Positions 1-12,163 of a stretch of DNA of 64,000 nt are shown here, piece by piece (the first letter of the stretch is position 1; each line of letters starts with the position of its first letter). Both the position numbers and the translations under genes were made by a program. This DNA is from Podospora pseudocomata. Taxonomy: Eukaryota > Ascomycota > Sordariomycetes > Sordariales > Podosporaceae. The notes below the pieces were generated by a model. That model saw only the letters and a list, made by a program, of their open reading frames with translations, made no database searches and had not been told where the DNA came from. The stretch spans positions 1,922,001 through 1,986,000 of the forward strand of contig NC_085890.1 in the NCBI RefSeq assembly GCF_035222375.1, written 5' to 3'.

Positions 1-98
1 AAACGGAGCGCTTGACACCGCGGAAGGTCCAACCAGAACCAGATCCAGAGGTGGTTAAAAGCCTGGCGGCCAGACTGGAGAACATTGGGATCTCTTGA
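1..98 (+). CDS. 3' end of an unidentified gene (partial)
   Basis: The third forward frame is open from the window edge to a TGA at 96-98. It encodes about 31 residues, including the stretch PEPDPEVVKSLAARLENIGI before the stop. The acidic-proline run followed by a short amphipathic helix looks like a real protein C-terminus rather than random translation. Only this scrap is visible, so the gene cannot be named. If it is real, the bases after 98 are its 3' UTR. A short open frame at a window edge could also arise by chance, so confidence is modest. Confidence 0.4.
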   Translation, partial: TERLTPRKVQPEPDPEVVKSLAARLENIGIS

Positions 99-3000
99 CG
101 CCAACCATCAGAATTACAAAAGGCCTTGACGAGCGGCGAGTCGGAGTAGGCGCGTTTTCTTTGGATCACCTTCTCGGTGCATTTTTTTTTCTTTTGATCA
201 TTTCACATTCAGTATGAGCCCCATTTGTCACGAACATTCTTAGCAGCATTTACGGAAATTCCACCATCGATTGTCACTTTTCGTCTTTCCTCGGCCATCA
301 CAACACACCCACGGACACACTCACTCCACGGCATGTCAGAGACGTACCCGAACAACACTCGATGCATGCATTTAATCAACCCCCCAGGGCACGACAACGA
401 CTATCACTTTCTTACGCCGACGACACTGCATTTTAGACGGCAAAAAATTCTGCATTCCGACTCTTCTCGAATAAACTTGTTCCTGCAGAAAGGAGGGTGT
501 GGCAAGGAAGGAGAACACAACCAGGACCAAGGGATCGCTGTGCATCTGGAAATGCGCCGAAGTCGGAAAGCGGAGGATTTGGAGAATTGGAGGTTTCAAT
601 ATAGGGCAGCCGGTGTTATGGGGGGAGCTTGATGCATGATCACGGCGTGGGTCATCCAACTCGGTTACATTGCGGACCACGGTACCGATTACGTTTGCAG
701 CCTGTCAGCACCAAAGGTTGTTTGAGGGAGGGGTAGGGAAAGGAGGGGGTGATTTCAGTCAAGACACTCAATCACACACAACATGAACGCACACCTCGCA
801 CCCACAAATTTCACGAAATGCTCCCTAGGAACACCCTACACAGACAGACACACACACACACACACACATACACATACACATATTTTGAGCGAAATTTACA
901 TACATACGTTTTATACAGGCAGGCATTATGCCCCGTTTGACACACGCTTTGTTTTCCCTCGTCCTTGTTCTTTGTGTGAATGATCTATCTCCGATGCTTT
1001 TTGATTTTGATTTTTTTCCCAATCGCCGAAAGGCGGGTTTCGTGTACCATTGTGGCCAAAGCCCCCCCCCTCTTCCTTTCTCGAATCTGAGTGGTCTGTC
1101 TTAAGCCGTCCAATAAGACTTGATACCACCACCGAGTTTTTGGTGTACCTATCATGTACCGACAGAGTGGTAAAGCGGTCAGCAAGTTCATCATGGGACA
1201 TGTGGTTGGGTTTTTTTCTCATTCCCCACTGTTTACCAGCAAAGCGGTTAATGCGCATAAAGAAAGGGGGGACAGACAGAACCGGTGAACCGGTTTGGCG
1301 GGGCGGAGCGGGGGCGCCGAGGAGTGGACGGATTGTCGGGATTTTTGTTTTTTGTCCAAGCGACAAAGAAAGAAATGAGACCAAAAAAAATTTCTTTTCT
1401 TTTTCCCTCTTTTTTCTTTTTATTTTCTTTGTATTAGTCTTTTGGGGCTTGGTTGGGTAAGGGCCACGATACGAGGGGTCCGGCGGTTTGGTTGTTGGGT
1501 ATGGGGTTGGCTGGGGGTCAACGGGGGTTGGAAGGTAAGGGAGGGGGACGATCTTCTCCTGAGAATTTGATGTTGGGTAGGTGGGTGCGAACCCGAGGGT
1601 TTGGGTTTCTCCAAGCTTTTTCCATGGATCGGGGATTAATCAGAGAGATGGGGTTTTGGAGGCGGATACGCGATATGATGAAAGGGACTGAGGGGATGGG
1701 GAAGTCTTTGAAGGACAAAGTGATAACTTTTGCCAAGTTACCAAACCCATTACTTCGTCGATGCACGAAAATGACTTTTCAGCACCAAGAGAACAATGAA
1801 ACTCGCTGCATTAAAACCACCTCTTCAACATATCACCAGCGTCCACGAACCCGCCAGCACGGAAAGGGAGGGTCGCGCTCCCATCTGACAGGTTCACGTC
1901 CTCCACAAGCGCTGTCTCACACAGCCTTTCCTTCCTTCCTTCCATCCTTTCCCTCCCGTTTCTCTTTGCCCTAGCTAGCTTTCCTGCCCGTCATCCATCC
2001 CTCCCGATCCTTTCCCGTCACGTCACGGAGCCAACGACCGCCCAACTGCCAGTTTGGATGCTCGGTCACGAGCCGTGTTTATGCCTGGCTGGCTAGCTGA
2101 GGACCATCATGCCATCCAACCAAGCCCTGCATTTGCTGTGAGGTAGGTATCAGGCGATCCCAACTCTTGATGGGCGGGACCAAACAGCTCGAGGTAAAAA
2201 CCCAGCCGAAGGGTCGCGGCCAGATCTGTGTACCAACATGGTGGGCGGTAAGTGAAATCTGTGGCGCGTTTTTCTGGAGGGGTCCTCATTGTGCAACCTA
2301 ACCGCCAGCCCAGCCTGTTCGGGACGTAGAAGGGTGTTGACAAACACCAATCCAAACCTTCCTTCTTTCAAAACCGGCCCCCCTCTCTCCGACCATCATC
2401 ATCATCACCACTTACCATCGTGTTCAACACTGTGATATCTTCTGCAGCAGTACCTAGCAGCAAAAGAAGCCGGGGTCGCTATACCCATCACGCTGCTGCC
2501 CCTACAGCTGGAACTGTCAAAATATCGAGATCTAGACCACCCCCCAACCCTTCCTTCCCTTCAAGATTCCCGATCGGGAACCAACGGTGCTACGTATGGA
2601 TGCCACCCAACAGAGTAGCAGCATAATTACCTGTGCGTTTGCATTTGCGAAACATGGTATATTCACAGCGATACACCTTGCCTGTTGGTGTTTAGCCTCA
2701 CGATTTGGGGAGCTCCACGTTGCAAAGTTCTTTCTTGGGAAGTCTTGGGAAGGGGGTTTACCAAGATTTCGGTTTCGCTTGGGGGGCTTGGGGGAAAAAG
2801 GTGCTTTGGTGTTTTATGCGCACGGGTGCTGGGTTCAGATGGCTGGGTTGTTATGCCCAGAGGTTCTAGACATGGGAGTTGGGGGGGGGGTTGTGGTTAG
2901 GCTTGCGAGCTGTGCCTAGGTATGGTGGTTGTGCTTTAGGGCATCGTGCGTACGCATTGCACGCCGGGTGATCGAAAAAGAGGTCATCACGAAAGTTATT

Positions 3001-4605
3001 GTGTCTCTTTTCGACACAACAAGTCAGAGAGTCGAAGTTCTTTTGAGGAGTCAATGATATTGAACTAATGATTTTATCAACAAGGGCGATGGATATCAGT
3101 GCCCTCAGTAAAACCCCACCGATGACTTTTCGTTAATCAAACTTTTGTGTTCAATCCCCCACCCCAACTTCCCCAGCCGACCCGGCTGGCCGGATCCAGT
3201 CCTCTTCAAAGTTCGGAAATTGATGAGTCCGACAACAGCAAAACTAAAATGTTTTGATCTCCGAACCATCAATCCACCAGCATCTACAAAGCTTCCCCTC
3301 CAGACAGTCCCCACGTTCTTTCGCTTCTTGCCATTTCAGTTGGGAGGAGGAAAATGTCAGATCTTCCCGAAACTGCGGGGTGATGGATGGATGGTGGTTA
3401 CCTTAGGTTAACAGCGAATGGTTGTTGCTGTTGGTTTGCTCGGTACCAGATGGTTTCCTTTCCCCTCCCCGTTTTGACCAACACTTCGCACTAAGAAAAC
3501 GGAGGGATGTTTTAGTGCTTAGCGCTGAATCTGGGTGCAGTTGTTGCTCACAGGGCTCTGATTTCCTGATGACATGGAGTACTGTATAAGAGGGGTAAAA
3601 TGCAAGAATGCTGCTACGTCGGCAGTCAGGCTAATTCTTATGCTGGGTAAAAAGGTGTGTGTGAGAGAGAAGGGGGGGTCTGTGCGTCCGGCTGCAGCAG
3701 TGAGGGTGGTGATTCACGGAGGTGAAAGGGAGTCATGTCAAGATGGGGGGGGGGATTTGGAAAAAAAAAAAAAAAAAGTGAAGAGATAGATGGTAGGTGA
3801 AGGGGGTGGCGAAATGTGAGTTGTTTGGCTGGTCATGGTGGGCAAGAGTCATCAAGTTGGCTGTGAGGGAAACGTCTTCGGCTGGTGTTGGTGAGGTTGG
3901 TGAGCTTTGCTGTCTGTGGTCGAGATAGAGGGAGGAGGATCTGGACTTGGAAGCTGGGAACGATGGTGGCTGGCTGAAGTCTTTGTGGTGGTCTCTGCCT
4001 GTCAGGCTGTTACTGTCGCATCTGTCTTCAGCCCTGCCTGCATTTTCGTTGTCCGATGATACTCTATATGGAAGCCTCAGTGACGTGGTGAGCTGAGCCT
4101 AGAACATCGGTATCAGGGGCTACAGCCGCCTCGATGCCTTGTTCGGCATTAGCCAGTGCGACAACTGGTTGTGACCAGGTCTCTCAACTCATACGATCGA
4201 TGGACCCTACGAGACAAATTGAGCCGGAGGAGCTTGAGAGACGGACAACAAGCGCGGTTGGCGTGTCATGCTTCTCAGAAAAGGGTCTCTTTACCATCAA
4301 GCAGGTCACAAATGGGCATGATATGAACAGATCTTGTGCCTGCTGAAAGCTGCGGGCACTTACCTCGCTGACCTTGCAACCTCGCGAAGCAAATGCATTC
4401 TCTTGTGGCTCAAAACACAAGACAATCCCGAGATTAATATCTGCTCATTACGAGTGCAGTAACTCCATCAACCCAAAGAAAACCGTCAAAACGCTAACGA
4501 TAGCAAAACGACCATATCGATACGCTTGTTTCACCCTCAACGCCGTCCATTTCCTCATGCCCAATTGACGACGTCTTCTTTTTTTTTTTTTCTTTTTCTC
4601 AACCC
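99..4605. other. 4.5 kb without a recognisable gene
   Basis: All open frames here are short (at most about 170 codons), low in complexity and not protein-like. The stretch has a CA dinucleotide run near 848-868, pyrimidine-rich tracts near 1385-1435 and 1921-1975, a G8/A17 run at about 3745-3778, and many G- or C-homopolymers. It may hold the 3' UTR of the gene ending at 98, the 3' flank of the Clr2 gene and possibly non-coding transcripts. I see no gene in it. Confidence 0.6.
845..880. repeat. CA-rich dinucleotide microsatellite
   Basis: An imperfect (CA)n run with CACATA variants lies in gene-free DNA. Confidence 0.85.
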
Positions 4606-6372
4606 TCATTGTGTCTCCTCCATCAATCCCCTACTCAGCTTAAACTCCCCATGAACCGCCAACCCAAACGTCTGCTTCCTCGTCACGCGCTTCTGGATCG
4701 CCCCCAGATTACCACTCGCCCCCCGATTGTTCAAGTAGCTCGGCGGCTCATCCACCTGCCCCCTCTCAACCCACTGTTTGCACAGATCCGCATTGACCAA
4801 ACTCATGATCTTTGTCGAGACATAAAACCTGCCAAGCACATCTCCCTCCAGCTTCGTCGTCGTCGTAAACTGCCGGTCCTCCTCTGTAGCAGCGGGCTGA
4901 AGCGTCTTCAGAGAAAGCACCACCCAGTACCACGCCATCGACTTGTTCTTCTCAAATGCGTTCCTCCCCGCAATCTCCTCAGCACACACCGGGCCCAGCG
5001 TGTCGGGCGGTGCAGCACCCGGCGGCGGGACGTCAGCCGGGGCGCGAACCGGACGGATGAGCTTTCCCTGAAATCGCAACACCGGTTTGGAGTTCTGCTG
5101 CCCCGTCGGGATGAGATACTGAATCTGCTCCACATGCATGATGCCAACCGCCGGAACAGAAGCGTCAGCCGGTTGCTGCTGGGAGCCGTCTGCCGGCAGT
5201 CCGAGCTGGACCCTGATGGGGTCGTGAACCATGATCATCTCGGCGCCAAAGTATACTCCCTGAAAACACTTCAGGCGGAAGAGATTATCGTCCGTGGGCG
5301 CGTCGTGGATCTTATTGAAGAAGGAGAAGCAGTCGTTGATGCTCCTGGCTGCGAGTTTGGACGCCTCGAGACCCACAGTTTGCAGCGCCTGTTGCTGTTG
5401 GGCAGCATCTTTGCCGCGACGTTCGTTTTCGCTGAGGGCCAGCCAATCGACCTCGTCGAAGGGTTTGCCTCTGAGATGGGCCGGAGAGTCTGGCACACTA
5501 AACGTGAGGAACGGGCGCATGGTCGAGGCGTCCTTGACAACGACGTCTTGCTGAAGCGTCGCGTGGCCCAGGGGCGCGATTTGAAACTCGTAGCTAGTAT
5601 CTGGTGCACCAGGCTGTGCGCCTGGTCGAAGAGTGATGGCGAAAACGATGCCTAGCCGCCAGGCGGTGAACCTGTACCAGACCATCTCCCCAACACGGAA
5701 GACATTAGAAAGCCCAGTCGTGCCCGGGGGCATTGGTATCCGTGGTGGCTGTGCTGGAACCTGTTGCGTTTGTTGCTGTTCGGGGTGGACAGATACCGCT
5801 TGTGAGCGAGGAGGTGTTGAGTTTTGCACCGCTGCCGAGCCGGTGGCAGGGTTGGCTTCCCACGCCGCGATAGCGTCTGGTCGTTTTTTCTGCTGAGCCT
5901 CGACATATCTGGCACAAAGATCGCAAGGGCACTGGCTGGGGTCTCGTGAATCGCTGGCGAGCCATAAAGCGTGACTGGCAAACTCGCCCGGGGTACGGTA
6001 GAGGGACTTTGCACCTGCTGGGTGTCCATACAAGTAATAATCCCTGGCCCCGTCTTTTCTGATAGCTACTCGCAACTCGTACCCCTTTGGAAATGCCGAA
6101 AGTATGAATTGGCGTTCTGTGCAAGGTAGGCATCAGCATCTCCTGCTCCCACCAACACGCAAAGGGAGCTTACTGTCATCTTTCGGCGCAAGCTGCATCC
6201 CAAGATGTCCTCCAATGATCACTTGCCATCGTTCAAGTTGTGTTACGTCCTGGTCTTCGCCCATATCAAGGGGCTTCTGGTCCAGGTCTTGGTAACTCTG
6301 ACCATCACTGCGGGCAATGCTGATGGGCCAGTAGTCGGCGTTCGTATCGTCCTTAGCCGCCGAACTCGCCAT
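4606..6372 (-). CDS. clr2: Clr2-like transcription-silencing protein
   Basis: Two exons on the minus strand, 6372-6174 and 6116-4606, joined across a 57-bp intron (GTAAGC...TTGCACAG), give a 569-residue protein. In fission yeast, Clr2 (537 residues) is a subunit of the SHREC complex, which silences heterochromatin through histone deacetylation and nucleosome remodelling. The recognisable block lies at about residues 68-140. It has a basic strand around ELRVAIRKDG, then YYLYGHPAGA, LYRTPGEFASHALWL and a CPCDLC cysteine cluster at about 129-134, as in the N-terminal domain of fungal Clr2 proteins. Further conserved-looking segments surround GEMVWYRFTAWRLGIVFAI (~207) and FQGVYFGAEMIMVHDPIRV (~350). 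A proline/glutamine-rich linker separates the two parts. The start ATG opens a short acidic exon. The family assignment rests on recalled motif similarity; the role in silencing is inferred from fission yeast. Confidence 0.8.
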
Positions 6373-7825
6373 CTTCCTATTACTGTACCTTTGGATAATT
6401 CATAAAGTGTTGCTGAAGCTGAGTGGAAGATGCAAGTTGCAAGTTGGACGACGTGATCCACCCATCTGGAAGCTATGTGGTCCGTGCCATGTTGGCTGAG
6501 AGTTTGCTGTTTTGTGGCGCTGCGCACGTGAGAAACACGTGAGTAACCGCACTTATACCAAGGATGGCCGTAGCGACTGTCTTCAAGCTCAAGCCATGCG
6601 GGGCTATCAGTCTCATGACAGGAATCAGGCCCCAAGTGTCGCTTCATGATGTGTTTTCTGTCACAATTTTACCTCGGACACCAGCTGATCGTGTTCTACT
6701 TTGTAGGTGCCTTCAGTCTGAGAAGGACACATGCTAATGACTGACCAACCCTCGAGAGGAGCTGTTGCGCCATATGGCGGCATTTTCCATGGTCTTCATG
6801 GACCCGATACCGAGAATTTCAGCACCCCTGATGATAGGATTGTTTTTCCGAGGCAAAACAGTGAGCATGCTGTTAACGGGGCCCATTTGGGGACCTGAAG
6901 GCGTATCAGCACCAGATCAACCACAGATCATGATGGACGGTAGGCTGGTCCTAGTACTGGGAATGACACCGATTCTGGTCTACGCGATTGGAATCACCGG
7001 ATTCTCGCAGTTGGGGATGCAGAGAACACAACCTCAAGAGCGCAAGGAGGGGTTCAGATTGTTGGTATTGTCACAACACATGGCATCCAATCATCCCGTG
7101 GTCTCTGATCGATTGCTGCTATCCTTTGTTCTTGCAGCCGTGTACCGGTATCTACAATTTAACCTGTTGTCCAATCCAAAAAGAATATTTTTCAGATACC
7201 AACTACTGGTTCCATGCTCAAGACTTGCCTCTGCCCAGTACTTTCAAGCACATGACTCTATGCAAGTGAACTCAACACCTCACATGAAAATGACTTTCAC
7301 AAAAAGTTCAAGACCAGAGAGGCGTAGAGCAGATTCAGACCGCCTCCCCAAAAAATCACCCCATACCACGAGGTACTCGCACAACATATACCAGCACCAA
7401 TAACACCAGCTCTGCCACCCGGCTGTAAAGCTGCCCAATATGCATTTCCATGCAAGGCATATATCCGCACACTGTTGCTTACTCATAACAACACAACACA
7501 TCTCCAAACACGATAGGCCCGAAGAACCGACGAAAGAACGGGTTGCCCTCCCTTTTCAGCGAAGCATTGAGCAAGACCGAGTCAGTCAGTAAAAGACGGG
7601 AAATGATGAAGATCAACAAGCTCGAGGAGAAAGAACAGTTCACCGCTTAGACACTGGTCTGAGCAGTAATCCATACTGTGAGCTGACCGCTCGAACTGAA
7701 GCCTTGTCCGATCTCTACCCTCCATGATGCTGATGGTTGGTTTCCATTTCCACATGTCGTTTCGCGGCACAACACCTGTTTGCTGCCCATCAACCCAAGA
7801 ATATCTCTTGCCAAACACAAAACCC

Positions 7826-7889
7826 AAAAAAGAAAAAAAAGGAAAAAAAAAGAAGAAAAAAAGAAGAAAAAAAAGGAAAAAAGGAAAGA
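7826..7889 (+). repeat. 64-base uninterrupted A/G tract
   Basis: Every base from 7826 to 7889 is A or G, in a pattern of A runs broken by single or double G. Such tracts exclude nucleosomes and can form triplex DNA. It lies about 1.1 kb upstream of the SUN-family start codon. Confidence 0.9.
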
Positions 7890-8070
7890 TTCCTTTGACA
7901 ACCCCGATCGAGAAAAAAAACAAAAAGAAAACGGCCTTGCGTCATGCCGCCGCACGGTTGACGAGGGAATTTGGCTCGACACCCCCCAATCTCCCCTGAG
8001 CCACCACACCGCCAACACATCGTTAACGGCCGACTCCAAAGTGGATTTTCCCCAGCCGGAAGCACGCAAC

Positions 8071-8128
8071 GGAAGAGAGAGAGAAAAAAAACGAAAAAAG
8101 GAAGAAAAAAACAGGAAAAAAAAAAGAG
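8071..8128 (+). repeat. Second A/G-rich tract
   Basis: The stretch is almost all purine, with only isolated C breaks. It begins with a short GA run and continues as A runs. It lies about 180 bases downstream of the first purine tract on the same strand. Confidence 0.8.
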
Positions 8129-8802
8129 CCTCCAAAAAGGCGGGATGAAATGAGATGAAAGAAAAAACCATGTCTCCGGAATCGAGCCTAAACAGGGATT
8201 TCTTTCTCGATTCTCCAGCTTGATTCGATCTGCTGTCAGGCACGGAAGCTCGCCCGTGCAAAAAGCTCATTTCATCCTGATTCCCGCTCTGGGCCTAGCG
8301 TACTCAATCTCCTCAGCTGCGGCTCCCATTGGCCAACACGTGCTGTTCCTGACAGCAACCCCTGCGACATGACCCTTACTGCCGAGATGAGCCACACCAG
8401 GAACACACCAGGAACCGGATCAAACATGTCTCCTGATTGGGCCGTCCTTGAGGCTATCGAGAACCGCTCCCATCCCCCCCAGAAAAAACGTGGAGACACA
8501 AACTCCTCCCCCAACTCCATTGTGGACATCTCTCTCACCTCTTCTCAGTCCTCAACCTTGCACAACCTTGCACACACAGGGCCGCATCCACATTCTCGTT
8601 CTGCATCCAGAACGTCCTCTCCTTTTTTTCGTCTCTCTTTTCCCTCTTTCCTTTTCCCGGCCCCTTGTCAATCTTTTCGATCTCGATATCGACGACGACG
8701 ACGACGACAAGGTCGGTCGCCAGTCAAACACATTCGCTACCATCTCGGCCTGGCCTCAAACTCTTTTCTGCTATGCGCCGCTGACAGAGATATCTGCGAC
8801 CA

Positions 8803-8809
8803 TATAAAA
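8803..8809 (+). promoter_or_regulatory. TATA box of the SUN-family gene
   Basis: TATAAAA lies about 150 bases upstream of the start codon at 8958. Downstream of it is a CA/CT-rich leader ending in CACCACAACC before ATG, typical of strongly expressed fungal secreted-protein genes. The assignment is by position and sequence only. Confidence 0.5.
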
Positions 8810-8957
8810 CAGCCCACAGTTTGAAAAACAAGGAGCGGTGGAGACGAAGCCATCCCAGGGGCAACACCGCAACTCGGGTCAACCTTGTGTCGTCTGAAAG
8901 ACGCGACGAACACACGACTTCAGATCTTCAACTCTTTCAACCAAACACACCACAACC

Positions 8958-10509
8958 ATGAAGCTCACAACTACGCTTCAGGCCGTCATCGGCTCGGTCT
9001 CGTTTCTCTTCGCGGCCCAACCCGCTCTTGCAGGCCATGTCCACGGCGGCCACCGTCACGCACACGAGAGATATGCCAGGAGGCAGAACCACCACAGCCA
9101 CATGGCCGGAGAGGTCATTGGTGCCTCCAGAATCGCTGCGAGAAAAGCCCCATGCTCCTTGCCAGATGATCCCGACCTCGTGCGCGTTCCCGGTGACGTT
9201 AACAACGGCTTTGCCATGAGCCCTGATGAGCCTTGCGAGGATGGAAAGTGGTGCCCGATTGCTTGCAGGTCCGGAAAGGTTATGGCCCAGTGGAAGCCAA
9301 ACACAAAATATACCTATCCGGAATCCATGGTGAGTGGTCTGATGCTGGCTTCGTAGCGTGTACCGGGTTGGTGGCTGACATCCCCTAGTATGGCGGTCTG
9401 TACTGTGATGGCGGCAAGCCCATGAAGCCATTCAAGGAGAAGCCATACTGCGTTGATGGCACTGGCGCCGTCAAGGCCGTCAACAAGTGCGGCAAGGTCG
9501 TGTCTTTCTGCCAGACCGTTCTTCCCGGCAACGAAGCCATGATCATCCCAACAGATGTCTCCGACACCATGACCCTTTCCGTCCCAGATGCCTCGTACTG
9601 GGCCAAAACCGCCGCTCAGTGAGTTGCTCCAAATCCAGTCGATCTCTGCCTCATCGTGATGCTAATCCCGGATAAAGTTATTATGTAAACCCCCCAGGAG
9701 TCGATGCCTCCAGGGGTTGCGTGTGGGGTAAGATCACCGAGGCGATCGGCAACTGGAGTCCTTACGTCGCCGGCGCCAACACCCAGAGCAGCGGAGAGAC
9801 TTTTGTCAAGATCGCCTGGAACCCCGAGTATATGACCACCGACAACTCCAAGAACACGCCCACCTACGGCCTCAAGATCGAATGCCCCGACGGCGGCTGC
9901 AACGGTCTCCCCTGCGTCATCGATCCCACCAAGAGCGGAGTGGGTGGTGTGGAAAGCCCCAACACCGCCAGCGTCGATGGCGGCGCCAACTTCTGCGTCG
10001 TGACCGTCCCCAAGGGCAAGACCGCCAACATTGTCGTCTTTAACACCGACGGCTCGACTGGCGAGAAGCCCAAGCCCAAGGAGGAACCCAAGCCCAAGCC
10101 CAAGGAGGAGCCAAAGCCAACCCCCAAGCCAGAGCCAACCACCGTCGCCAAGGTCCCCAAGACGACCGCCGCTCCTCCAAGCAGCACCACCGAGGCCGCC
10201 TTCTCCATCAAGAAAGTCAACCCAACAACCTCCAAGTCATGGTCCTCCGAGTCCACCTCGGACCCCTACTTTATGGGTGGTATCTTCCTGGAAAGCACAG
10301 CCGTTGGTAAAACCAAGACCTACTCCGACATCGAACCGACCGCCACTGCCGAGACCGTCACCACCACCGAAGCCGACGGAGCCGATTCCAGAGCCGCCGC
10401 TGCTGCTGCTTCAACTTCCCCAAGCAACGAAGGGGGTGCTGCCGATCACGGCGGAAGCGCCATTGCCGGCCTTGTCGTCGCCATTGTTGCTGCTGCTGCC
10501 TTGCTTTAA
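8958..10509 (+). CDS. SUN-family (GH132) secreted cell-wall protein with GPI-type tail
   Basis: Three exons, 8958-9329, 9389-9618 and 9678-10509, with two 59-bp introns, give 477 residues. The N-terminus is a signal peptide (about 1-25, ending ALAG) followed by a His-rich segment. Residues ~61-310 match the SUN domain of the yeast Sim1/Uth1/Nca3/Sun4 and Aspergillus Sun1 family. They include KWCPIACRSGKVMAQW at ~97-112, YGGLYCDGGKPM after intron 1, and YYVNPPGVDASRGCVWG after intron 2; cysteines lie at 66, 93, 99 and 103. SUN proteins act in septation and wall remodelling and bind or cleave beta-glucan. After the domain come a KPKEEPKP-type proline/lysine stalk, a Ser/Thr-rich region and a terminal hydrophobic stretch (AIAGLVVAIVAAAALL), consistent with GPI anchoring. 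The tail suggests a wall- or membrane-bound member of the family. The family call is firm; which paralogue this is remains uncertain. Confidence 0.88.
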
Positions 10510-12163
10510 AGCCGTCCTTTCGACGACATGTTTCTTTTCGCTCAACAAGCGACCCTCTTTTTTTTTTTTCCGATTCGATTGAACAGATACGACTTTCACC
10601 CCCTTCTTTTAAAGCCGACGAAGACGACCCTAATCCGCCAGATACAAAGCGCCTAATGACTCGTCAGCTGAACTTGTACATACTTTTTTTGTTCGATCTT
10701 CTTCGCCAAAACACTTTACACCGGCGGCCTAGTGTCTATTATTATTCTTTTTCACCGGAAGCGACCAACCATCGACGACTGGTTCGATACACTTTTTGTT
10801 TTTTTGCTTTGTCGGCATTCACTCTTGCCCAACGACATTTCTTCGAAGAGAGTTCAGCGAGCGAATATTTGTTGATATTTCGACACACATTTGGGTTGTT
10901 GCTTTTTTTCTTCTGCTATTTGTTGAGCCAGAGTTTTTTCTTGCGCGATATACCCCCATTTTTTGTTTTTGCTTACTTACAATTGTTGGGCCCGTTTTCG
11001 AGGTCATTTTGCTTTTTTGCTTGCTGAAAGGAGTTGCTGTGGTTGTTTTTGTTATTACGAAGTAGGGAAACATGATGGATGGGATGGTTGGTTGGTTGGG
11101 GGGTAGGCGGGGGAAGGGGGAGAGGTTAGGGAAAAAACATGATGGGAGGGGGAGGAAGGGGAAGTGTCATGTCTGGCTGGGAGACCTTCAGCTTGGAAGG
11201 GTTGGAAACGAACGAACTCTGTATGTTGGGAGGGGGAAAGGCTGGTTTATCAATGATGGGCGGTTTTGCCAACGAACTGGACGCGGACCAGCTTTTTATG
11301 CCCCTCATCTCCCTTTCTGAGCAAGAGGTGGCGGACAGACAATGAGGTATATAAGGGAATGAAAAATGAAGATGATTTGACGATGGTAAAATAAAAAAAA
11401 TTAAAAAAAAAAAGGGAAAAAGAAAGATAACACTTGCTCCTGTTTCCGTGCTGCTGGTTGTGAATGTATTGGTTGAATGATGGTTATCTTGATGACGAAA
11501 GCTGGGTTGGTTGGTGGAGGAAGAAAAGAGCAAACACCTGATTTTCTGAGGAGGAGGAGGAGGAGGAGGAGAGAGGGGGGGTGGGCGAAAAAGAAAAGAG
11601 GAGGAGGGGCCACGACCAAAGTTTTGTTGAAGCAAGTGTAACGGCTCGCCGGCTCGCCGGCCGCACTCTCCCTTCGTATTAACCCACATTTCAGACACGA
11701 CACGACTCAGACATTTTTTTCTCCCTCGGGTATGACGACAACCCTTTGTGGCACATTCTCATTTCATAAATACCACGAGATAAATGTGTGAATGGCTAAA
11801 CGGTAATTCTTCACATGTATGTTCACATACTTTGTCGGATAGAGCAAGGGCACTCTTTAGTGCGGTGGTGGGCTCGAGAAGCGGTCTAACCAAGTTCTAA
11901 CTGTGGTGGTGTATGGATTGCACAAGGGACATTTCCCGTCAGGGAATTTTTTATTTTTCTTCAGTAGACAAACCAGAGAATGAGACAGAAAATGAGAAAC
12001 AAAACCACACACGGTATATATCCAAAAATAATTCCCATGCCTTGCTTTAGCACAACTCTTCCACCACCACATCCTACCCTATCTTAACAAACAGGCCTCT
12101 CCCTCCTGCCACTACCCCCTACCCCTAACCACCAACACCTTTCACCAGCACAACAAAACACCC
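10510..12163. other. 1.65 kb convergent intergenic region
   Basis: The SUN gene (+) and the membrane-protein gene (-) converge here, so it should contain both 3' UTRs. It has T-rich stretches after the SUN stop codon, a GGA trinucleotide run at 11548-11574 and A-rich tracts near 11385-11420. The longest frame (190 codons, -) is a translation of purine/pyrimidine repeats. No gene is seen. Confidence 0.6.
11548..11574. repeat. GGA trinucleotide microsatellite
   Basis: About eight perfect GAG/GGA units are followed by G-rich sequence, in the convergent intergenic space. Confidence 0.85.

Larger units (their letters stand above)
6373..8957. other. 2.6 kb intergenic region, divergent promoters of the Clr2-like and SUN genes
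   Basis: The Clr2-like gene (-) and the SUN gene (+) point away from each other, so both promoters lie here. A 212-codon open frame at 6765-7403 (+) has no recognisable motif and non-coding composition; I do not count it as a gene. Two purine tracts (7826-7889 and 8071-8128) and a TATA element (8803-8809) are listed separately. The 8540-8957 part is rich in CT and CA and resembles a fungal 5' UTR. Confidence 0.6.

Noticed and set aside
6765-7403. 212-codon open frame on the plus strand between the Clr2-like and SUN genes
   Set aside because: Mixed hydrophobic and basic content without any recognisable motif, and codon composition unlike neighbouring genes. Kept only as a note in the intergenic entry.
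11126-11698. 190-codon minus-strand frame
   Set aside because: It reads through GGA/CCT microsatellite and A/T tracts, so its Pro/Ser/Phe runs come from simple repeats.
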